This document shows positions 1 to 5,167 of a DNA stretch of 5,167 bases, one piece after another. The DNA is from an uncultured Clostridia bacterium (GTDB lineage Bacteria > Bacillota > Clostridia > Christensenellales > Aristaeellaceae). The stretch covers positions 1-5,167 of the forward strand of contig CAMKAE010000162.1 of NCBI GenBank assembly GCA_946410395.1. The letters run 5' to 3'. Numbering within the stretch: position 1 is the stretch's first letter; every line of letters starts with the position of its first letter. A program made the position numbers and the translations under genes. The notes under the pieces were generated by a model. That model saw nothing but the letters and a program-made list of their open reading frames with translations. It did no database searches and was not told the DNA's origin.

Positions 1-1571
<1,571 letters not shown>

Positions 1572-1587
1572 TCCGTTTCCCTTTTTA

Positions 1588-1619
1588 CCCGCACCCCTGC
1601 CAGGGGTGCGGGTTTTCTT
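1588..1619 (+). terminator. Rho-independent terminator of groEL
   Basis: An 11-bp perfect stem (CCCGCACCCCT, 1588-1598, paired with AGGGGTGCGGG, 1602-1612) has a 3-nt GCC loop and is followed by TTTTCTT. It begins 16 nt after the groEL stop codon. The last two T's are also the first two bases of the next gene's -35 box. The bases just before the stem are T-rich rather than A-rich, so it should act only in the + direction. Confidence 0.93.
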
Positions 1620-1647
1620 GACAAATGTTGTGCGAATGTTATAGAAT
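1618..1647 (+). promoter_or_regulatory. Sigma-A-type promoter of the amidase gene
   Basis: A perfect TTGACA -35 box lies at 1618-1623. The -10 region TTATAGAATAAG offers TATAGA at 1640-1645 (16-bp spacer) or TAGAAT at 1642-1647 (18-bp spacer, 5 of 6 consensus bases). The spacer carries the direct repeat AATGTT at 1624-1629 and 1635-1640. Transcription should start near 1652-1655, leaving a leader of about 25 nt. The promoter sits directly on the end of the groEL terminator, so the amidase gene is probably transcribed independently of groEL. Confidence 0.75.
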
Positions 1648-1659
1648 AAGAGCGGAATG

Positions 1660-1666
1660 GGAGGTG
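1660..1666 (+). promoter_or_regulatory. Ribosome binding site of the amidase gene
   Basis: GGAGGTG is complementary to the 16S rRNA 3' end and lies 10 nt before the ATG at 1677. The spacing is slightly long, but there is no competing start: the frame upstream is closed by TAA at 1647-1649, and the following residues form a good signal peptide. Confidence 0.8.
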
Positions 1667-1676
1667 CGGTAAATCG

Positions 1677-3011
1677 ATGAAACACTGGATCAGCGCGTTG
1701 ATCGTATCCTTGCTGGTGCTGCTGCTGGGCACAACGGCAGCCTGCGCGGATGATCTGCAGGTGGAGACGGCTCCGGGAAAATTCACCGTTGATTTTACAA
1801 TGGCAGACAGCCACTTTGCCGTCGTGCGCTTTTCCACGCAGGATGAAACCGGATGGTTCACCCTATACAGCGAAGACGGCCACTTTTCGGGCGAGGGGAC
1901 GCTTCAGTGCTCCTATCAGCCCTGCAAGCTCACCGTGAAAACACAGAACATTGAGCTGAAGGACCGGGACAAGGTCCGGGTGGATTATCCCGGAACGCCC
2001 ATGCCGGAAGGGCAGGCCCTGCCCTTTGCCGAAAAGCGCCGCGGCGTCCGGGATCTCGTGCTGACGCCGGTTGACGGCGGCGTGGCCTATCACTTTACCG
2101 CCGAAGGACACGGAAGCGTGACGCTCAAATACCGCACGGTCCGCGAAACCGGCAGTGTGATCCTCTACCCGGACGAGGCGTATGTGTACGATGGCGTGCT
2201 GAGCCTCCCGTATACCTATAACCAGAGCAACGTCTATATCACGCTTGTCTCCGGCAAAAACAGAACCAAGCTGGCGGAAGAGAAGACAACCCGGGGATAC
2301 ACGCTGGAGCAGAAGGTGTTTGAGCCTGCGCAGGACGGCCGGCTGAAGGGTGTCGTCATCTGCGTGGATGCGGGACATCAGAATGTTCCGGGCGGACATG
2401 CCGAACCGCTGGGGCCGGGTCTGAGTGGCATGGGCAGTACCATCGGCGGCATGGCGGAGGGCACGGTCACCAATCGCCGCGAATCCATCGTCATGCTGGA
2501 ATGCGCCTATATCCTGCGGGATGAGCTGCTCCGTCAGGGCGCCACGGTGATCATGACCCGGGAGACGGAGGCGATCCGGATCAGCAACCTCGATCGGGTC
2601 GGCGCCGCCAACGACGGCGGAGCGCATATCATGTTCCGCCTCCACGGAGACCTGAACTCAGACCCGAAACTCCGCGGCTTCTCGGTCATCTATCCCTTCC
2701 ACTCCAGCTATGCGCAGGAGGTGGCGGATCATGAGACGTACGGACAGTATGCCACGCTGATCCGGGACGCGCTGGCGGAAAAGGCGGCAGAGGGACGCGG
2801 CGTGCATCCCAGAATCAGCACGTCGGACAGCTATGTCGGCAACAATTGGGCAAAGATGCCCTGCTTCCTGGTGGAGCTCGGCTTCATGAGCAATGTGCAG
2901 GACGATGTTTTGCTGTCGATTCCGGAGCACCAGCAGCAGCTGGCGGAAGCGCTGGCCGAAGGCTCCTATCGGCTTGCGATTGAGCTCGGTGTTCTGCAGC
3001 CGGAGCAATGA
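1677..3011 (+). CDS. Secreted N-acetylmuramoyl-L-alanine amidase (Amidase_3) with duplicated N-terminal module
   Basis: This 444-residue exported zinc hydrolase is predicted to cut the bond between N-acetylmuramic acid and L-alanine in peptidoglycan. Residues 1-24 form a signal peptide: K2, a hydrophobic core at about 5-17, and a signal peptidase I site ACA|DD after A24. Residues from about 37 to 195 are beta-rich and hold two similar copies of a module of about 60 residues (F40/F140, ETG at 57-59/157-159, LY at 63-64/163-164). The catalytic domain spans about 223-440. Zinc ligands are H234 (VDAGHQ), E269 (TNRRES) and H323 (RLHGD); the catalytic glutamate is E400 in FLVELGFMSN. The GHQ...EPLGPG form resembles clostridial members of the family. 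I recognise no LysM, SPOR, SH3 or choline-type wall-binding domain, so the duplicated module may do that job (inference). The gene stands alone between two terminators, and its codon use is less strictly G/C-ending than its neighbours. Cell separation, wall turnover or a sporulation role cannot be told apart from sequence. Confidence 0.93.
   Translation: MKHWISALIVSLLVLLLGTTAACADDLQVETAPGKFTVDFTMADSHFAVVRFSTQDETGWFTLYSEDGHFSGEGTLQCSYQPCKLTVKTQNIELKDRDKVRVDYPGTPMPEGQALPFAEKRRGVRDLVLTPVDGGVAYHFTAEGHGSVTLKYRTVRETGSVILYPDEAYVYDGVLSLPYTYNQSNVYITLVSGKNRTKLAEEKTTRGYTLEQKVFEPAQDGRLKGVVICVDAGHQNVPGGHAEPLGPGLSGMGSTIGGMAEGTVTNRRESIVMLECAYILRDELLRQGATVIMTRETEAIRISNLDRVGAANDGGAHIMFRLHGDLNSDPKLRGFSVIYPFHSSYAQEVADHETYGQYATLIRDALAEKAAEGRGVHPRISTSDSYVGNNWAKMPCFLVELGFMSNVQDDVLLSIPEHQQQLAEALAEGSYRLAIELGVLQPEQ
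1785..2261 (+). repeat. Protein-level tandem duplication in the amidase N-terminus
   Basis: Residues about 37-96 (1785-1964) and 137-195 (2085-2261) align almost without gaps at an offset of 99-100 residues. Shared positions include F40-T41 with F140-T141, E57-T58-G59 with E157-T158-G159, L63-Y64 with L163-Y164, G74 with G173, L76 with L175 and Y80 with Y179. The alternating hydrophobic pattern suggests beta-strands, so each copy is probably a small beta-sandwich. The DNA copies have diverged and the repeat is visible only in the protein. C78 and C83 occur only in copy 1. Confidence 0.7.
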
Positions 3012-3034
3012 TCCCTTTCCTGTGAAATACGGCG

Positions 3035-3069
3035 AAATCCGCGTCTGCTGAGCGGCGCGGATTTTCTTT
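3035..3069 (+). terminator. Rho-independent terminator of the amidase gene
   Basis: A 9-bp perfect stem (AAATCCGCG, 3035-3043, with CGCGGATTT, 3056-3064) encloses a 12-nt loop and is followed by a T-rich run reading through TTTTCTTT (3062-3069). It starts 23 nt after the amidase stop codon and separates that gene from the isc operon promoter that follows. Confidence 0.87.
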
Positions 3070-3075
3070 GCCCTG

Positions 3076-3100
3076 ATTGTTGACAAAAAAGGTCAGGTAT
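3076..3100 (+). promoter_or_regulatory. Putative IscR operator 1 (type 1-like), over the -35 box and spacer
   Basis: These 25 bases match 21 positions of the E. coli type 1 IscR consensus as I remember it (ATASYYGACTRWWWYAGTCRRSTAT); about 9 matches are expected by chance. The half-sites are ATTGTTGAC and GTCAGGTAT around an A-rich centre at 3088. The site covers the whole -35 box and most of the spacer, so bound IscR would block RNA polymerase. Use of an E. coli-like motif by this IscR is an inference. Part of the left-half match comes from TTGACA itself. Confidence 0.6.
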
Positions 3101-3108
3101 GCTATGAT
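3080..3108 (+). promoter_or_regulatory. Promoter of the iscR-iscS-iscU operon
   Basis: A perfect TTGACA (3080-3085), an exact 17-bp spacer and TATGAT (3103-3108, 5 of 6 consensus bases) are preceded by the extended -10 element TG (3100-3101). This is close to the best sigma-A promoter possible, as expected for an operon held down by a repressor. Transcription should begin at about 3114-3116, giving a leader of about 40 nt before iscR. Confidence 0.9.
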
Positions 3109-3116
3109 ACGCAAGG

Positions 3117-3141
3117 AAACCCGATCAAAATTGTCGGAAAT
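3117..3141 (+). promoter_or_regulatory. Putative IscR operator 2 (type 1-like), in the initially transcribed region
   Basis: This second 25-base stretch matches 19 of 25 positions of the same remembered type 1 consensus, with half-sites around CCGAT and GTCGG and seven A/T-rich bases (CAAAATT) between them. Its centre (3129) is 41 bp from that of operator 1, about four helical turns, so two bound dimers would lie on the same DNA face. It lies just after the predicted transcription start and ends where the ribosome binding site begins. It could alternatively be a weak RNA hairpin (CCGA/TCGG). Confidence 0.45.
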
Positions 3142-3146
3142 GGAGG
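3142..3146 (+). promoter_or_regulatory. Ribosome binding site of iscR
   Basis: GGAGG lies 9 nt before the ATG at 3156. The frame upstream is closed by TGA at 3105-3107, inside the -10 box, so no longer protein can be made from the predicted transcript. Confidence 0.85.
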
Positions 3147-3155
3147 CAGAGGCGG

Positions 3156-3578
3156 ATGAAGCTGTCCACAAAGGGCCGGTATGGGCTGACGGCCATGCTC
3201 TTCCTGGCGAAACGCTACGGCGGTGATCCGGTCTGCCTGCGGAGCATGGCGGAGACCGGGATCCAGCCGGATTACCTGGAGCAGCTGCTGAGCGCGCTGC
3301 GCAAGGCCGGCCTGGTGAACACTTCCCGGGGCGCCCAGGGGGGCTACAGCCTGGCCCGGAGCCCGGAGGAGATCACCGTGGGCGAGGTCATCACCGCCAC
3401 GGAGGGCCCGGTGCGCTTCTGCGACTGCGCCACGGACTCCGCCGCCTGCTGCCAGAAGGAGCACTGCGACACGCGGGCGGTCTGGCACCAGCTTTCCGAA
3501 CAGATGAACGGGCTGCTGGACAGCATCACCCTGGCCGGGGTGTTGGCCGATACACAAAAAAAGGAGACGGAACCATGA
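3156..3578 (+). CDS. iscR: Rrf2-family Fe-S cluster regulator IscR
   Basis: This 140-residue DNA-binding repressor probably senses Fe-S cluster supply through a bound [2Fe-2S] cluster and controls the operon it heads. Residues 1-75 form the Rrf2 winged helix: MKLSTKGRYG at the start, recognition helix around YLEQLLSALRKAGLV (40-54) and wing SRGAQGGYSLARSPEEI (57-72). E42 aligns with E. coli IscR E43, a residue known to help distinguish operator types. A cysteine-rich loop (89-104) holds C89, C91, C98, C99 and C104; the likely cluster ligands are C91, C98 and C104. The fourth E. coli ligand, His107, is Arg107 here. A dimerisation helix follows (AVWHQLSEQMNGLLDSITL, 108-126). Position directly before iscS and iscU supports IscR over other Rrf2 proteins such as CymR or NsrR. 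The stop codon overlaps the iscS start as ATGA. Confidence 0.92.
   Translation: MKLSTKGRYGLTAMLFLAKRYGGDPVCLRSMAETGIQPDYLEQLLSALRKAGLVNTSRGAQGGYSLARSPEEITVGEVITATEGPVRFCDCATDSAACCQKEHCDTRAVWHQLSEQMNGLLDSITLAGVLADTQKKETEP
3561..3578 (+). promoter_or_regulatory. iscS ribosome binding site and ATGA coupling junction
   Basis: AAGGAG (3561-3566) lies within the last codons of iscR, 8 nt before the iscS ATG at 3575. The ATG shares bases with the iscR TGA (3576-3578). This four-base overlap is typical of translational coupling, so regulator and desulfurase are probably made in linked amounts. Confidence 0.85.
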
Positions 3579-4783
3579 ACAGCATTTACCTGGACAACGC
3601 TGCCACCACCGCGGTATCCCCCGCCGTGCTGGAGACCATGCTGCCCTACTTCACCGAGCACTATGGCAATCCCTCGAGCGTGCACGCCACGGGCCGGGAC
3701 GCCCGCAAGGCCATCGAGGCGGCCCGCAGGCAGGTGGCCGCGGCCATCAACGCCAACCCCCAGGAGATTTATTTCACCGCAGGCGGTTCCGAGAGCGACA
3801 ACTGGGCCATCAAGGGCACAGCCTTCGCCAACCGCAAGAAGGGCAACCACATCATCACCACCGCCATCGAGCATCACGCGGTGCTGCACACCTGCCAGTG
3901 GCTGGAGAAGAACGGCTTCACCGTGACCTACCTCCCCGTGGACAGCGAGGGCCGGGTGACGCCCGAGCAGGTGGAGGCCGCGATCACGGACCAGACCATT
4001 CTGATCACGGTCATGGCCGCCAACAACGAGATCGGCACCCTCGAGCCTATCGCGGAGATCGGCAAGGTGGCCCGGGCGCACAAGATCCTCTTCCACACCG
4101 ACGCCGTGCAGGCTGTCGGCGCCATCCCGCTGGACGTGCAGGCCATGAACATCGACATGCTGTCCATGTCCGGGCACAAGTTCCACGGCCCCAAGGGCAT
4201 CGGCGCGCTGTACATCCGCCGGGGCGTGCGGATCGACACCCTGATCCACGGCGGCGCCCAGGAGCGGGGCCAGCGGGCCGGCACCGAGAATCTGCCGGGC
4301 ATCGTGGGCATCGGCAAGGCCATCGAGCTGGCCACCGCGGACCTGGAGGCGAAGGCCGCAAAGACCGCGGCCCTGCGCGACAGGCTCATGGACGGCATCC
4401 TGGAGCGGATCCCGGACGTGCGGGTCAATGGCTCCCGCACCGAGCGTCTGCCCAACAACGTCAACGTGTCCGTCCGCTACATCGAGGGCGAGAGCATGCT
4501 GCTGCGGCTGGATCTGGCGGGCATCGCGGCCTCCAGCGGCTCGGCCTGCACCTCCGGCAGCCTGGATCCGAGCCACGTGCTGCTGGCCATCGGCCTCCCC
4601 CACGAGGTGGCCCACGGCTCCCTGCGCATGACCCTGGGCACCGACACCACCGAGGCCGACATCGACAAGGTGCTGGAGGTCCTGCCCGGCATCGTGTCCG
4701 ACCTGCGCGCCATGAGCGTGCTCAATGCCGAGACGTCCACCGTCTCCGACGACACTTTCTACTGCCCCCGGCGCAATGCCTGA
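3575..4783 (+). CDS. iscS: Cysteine desulfurase IscS (NifS-like, group I)
   Basis: This 402-residue PLP-dependent enzyme converts L-cysteine to L-alanine and holds the released sulfur as a persulfide for transfer to IscU and other acceptors, including tRNA thiolation enzymes. It opens with the typical IYLDNAATT. H100 (in AIEHHAV) should stack on PLP; D176 and Q179 (HTDAVQ) contact the cofactor; K202 in SGHKFHGPKG is the Schiff-base lysine. The mobile sulfur-carrying loop SSGSACTSGSLDPSHVL contains C325 and has the long group I form, which separates it from SufS and CsdA. Length matches E. coli IscS (404). The C-terminus is atypical: after DLRAMS, where E. coli IscS has SPLW and an IscU-contacting tail, this protein reads SVLNAETSTVSDDTFYCPRRNA, with an extra cysteine (C397). 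The ATG overlaps the iscR stop, and iscU follows after 18 nt. Confidence 0.96.
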   Translation: MNSIYLDNAATTAVSPAVLETMLPYFTEHYGNPSSVHATGRDARKAIEAARRQVAAAINANPQEIYFTAGGSESDNWAIKGTAFANRKKGNHIITTAIEHHAVLHTCQWLEKNGFTVTYLPVDSEGRVTPEQVEAAITDQTILITVMAANNEIGTLEPIAEIGKVARAHKILFHTDAVQAVGAIPLDVQAMNIDMLSMSGHKFHGPKGIGALYIRRGVRIDTLIHGGAQERGQRAGTENLPGIVGIGKAIELATADLEAKAAKTAALRDRLMDGILERIPDVRVNGSRTERLPNNVNVSVRYIEGESMLLRLDLAGIAASSGSACTSGSLDPSHVLLAIGLPHEVAHGSLRMTLGTDTTEADIDKVLEVLPGIVSDLRAMSVLNAETSTVSDDTFYCPRRNA

Positions 4784-4788
4784 CCGTG

Positions 4789-4795
4789 AAGGAGG
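4789..4795 (+). promoter_or_regulatory. Ribosome binding site of iscU
   Basis: AAGGAGG is a perfect Shine-Dalgarno sequence 6 nt before the ATG at 4802. It fixes the iscU start, and its strength suggests that the scaffold is translated efficiently, perhaps more than the upstream genes. Confidence 0.9.
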
Positions 4796-4801
4796 ATTAT
4801 C

Positions 4802-5167
4802 ATGTATTCCGATAAAGTCATCGATCACTTCAGCAATCCCCGCAATGTCGGCGAGATCGAGAACGCCAGCGGCAGCGGCACCGTGGGCAACCCCAAGTGC
4901 GGCGACATCATGAAGATGGACATCAAGGTGGAGGACGGCGTCATCACGGACGTGAAGTTCAAGACCTTCGGCTGCGGCGCGGCGATCGCCACCTCCTCCA
5001 TGGCCACCGAGATGGTGAAGGGCAAGCGCATCGAAGAGGCCCTGCAGCTCACCAACCAGGCCGTGGCCGAGGCCCTGGACGGTCTGCCCCCGGTGAAGAT
5101 GCACTGCTCCATGCTGGCGGAGCAGGCGATCCACGCGGCCATCGAGGATTACCAGAAGAAGCAGGCC
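4802..5167 (+). CDS. iscU: Fe-S cluster assembly scaffold IscU (3' end beyond window)
   Basis: This is the small scaffold on which IscS-derived sulfur and iron are built into [2Fe-2S] clusters before transfer to target proteins. The frame is open from the ATG to the last base, giving 122 codons with no stop. The protein starts MYSDKVIDHFSNPRNVG, very close to E. coli IscU. All cluster-binding residues are present: C33 and D35 (NPKCGD), C58 (FGCGAAIA), and H101 with C102 (VKMHCSMLAEQAI). The last residues (AAIEDYQKKQA) align with the final helix of the 128-residue E. coli protein, so probably only a few codons are missing. The preserved cluster-site residues favour IscU over SufU, which has an insertion and binds zinc. 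In many clostridia mnmA or another thiolation gene follows; that cannot be checked here. Confidence 0.95.
   Translation, partial: MYSDKVIDHFSNPRNVGEIENASGSGTVGNPKCGDIMKMDIKVEDGVITDVKFKTFGCGAAIATSSMATEMVKGKRIEEALQLTNQAVAEALDGLPPVKMHCSMLAEQAIHAAIEDYQKKQA

Noticed and set aside
1734..1752. Lipoprotein processing site at C23 of the amidase
   Set aside because: The residues before the cysteine (TTAAC) lack the Leu-type residue at -3 of a lipobox, whereas ACA|DD is a good signal peptidase I site.
1863..2645. A minus-strand open frame of about 260 codons opposite the amidase gene
   Set aside because: The + strand frame encodes a complete amidase with signal peptide and catalytic residues. The reverse frame shows no recognisable domain.
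3121..3137. A leader hairpin or riboswitch upstream of iscR
   Set aside because: Only four perfect pairs (CCGA/TCGG) are present and the leader is about 40 nt, too short for a known riboswitch. An operator half-site pair explains the symmetry better.
3898..4815. A + strand open frame of about 305 codons within iscS in another frame
   Set aside because: Its product is rich in Arg, Gly, His and Pro, typical of a shifted frame in GC-rich DNA. It also runs across the iscU ribosome binding site and start.
3344..5134. A minus-strand open frame of about 596 codons opposite iscR, iscS and iscU
   Set aside because: It is antisense to three well-identified genes, and its product is a low-complexity run of His, Gly, Ala, Asp and Val. 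G/C-ending codons on the + strand keep this frame free of stops; no antisense promoter or ribosome binding site is evident.

Overview
The window is a GC-rich stretch of a bacterial chromosome with all genes on the + strand. The best guess is a high-GC, low-oxygen-living member of the Clostridia (Bacillota). The reasons are strong sigma-A-type promoters, strong AGGAGG-type ribosome binding sites, a short GGM-type GroEL tail, a clostridial-style Amidase_3 wall hydrolase, and an iscR-iscS-iscU order with no sign yet of the proteobacterial hscBA-fdx set. The taxonomic placement is an inference; no marker gene settles it.

Layout. (1) Bases 1-1571: groEL, missing about 24 N-terminal codons at the window edge, closed by a perfect 11-bp hairpin terminator. 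(2) Bases 1618-3011: a separately promoted gene for a secreted N-acetylmuramoyl-L-alanine amidase. Its -35 box starts inside the T-tract of the groEL terminator. The protein has a signal peptide, two tandem copies of a beta-rich module and a zinc amidase domain with all expected metal and catalytic residues. (3) Bases 3035-3069: a second hairpin terminator. (4) Bases 3076-5167: the iron-sulfur cluster operon. It has a near-consensus extended -10 promoter, then iscR (Rrf2-family regulator), iscS (cysteine desulfurase, ATGA overlap with iscR) and iscU (scaffold, running off the window with probably only a few codons missing).

How the genes work together. IscS takes sulfur from cysteine and passes it to IscU, where Fe-S clusters are assembled; IscR probably senses cluster supply and controls the operon. 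The main non-coding observation is two sequences resembling the E. coli type 1 IscR operator (21/25 and 19/25 positions of the consensus as I remember it). Their centres lie 41 bp apart, about four helical turns, and they flank the iscR core promoter. This suggests a two-site autoregulatory switch. GroEL and the amidase have no evident functional link to the isc genes beyond adjacency.

I see no mobile element, CRISPR array, tRNA or rRNA. Both intergenic gaps are under 150 bp and are largely taken up by terminators, promoters and leader sequence. Most content is conserved housekeeping. The points worth a second look are the tandem operator-like sites, the duplicated amidase N-terminus, a basic insertion in GroEL, and atypical cysteines or tails in IscR and IscS.
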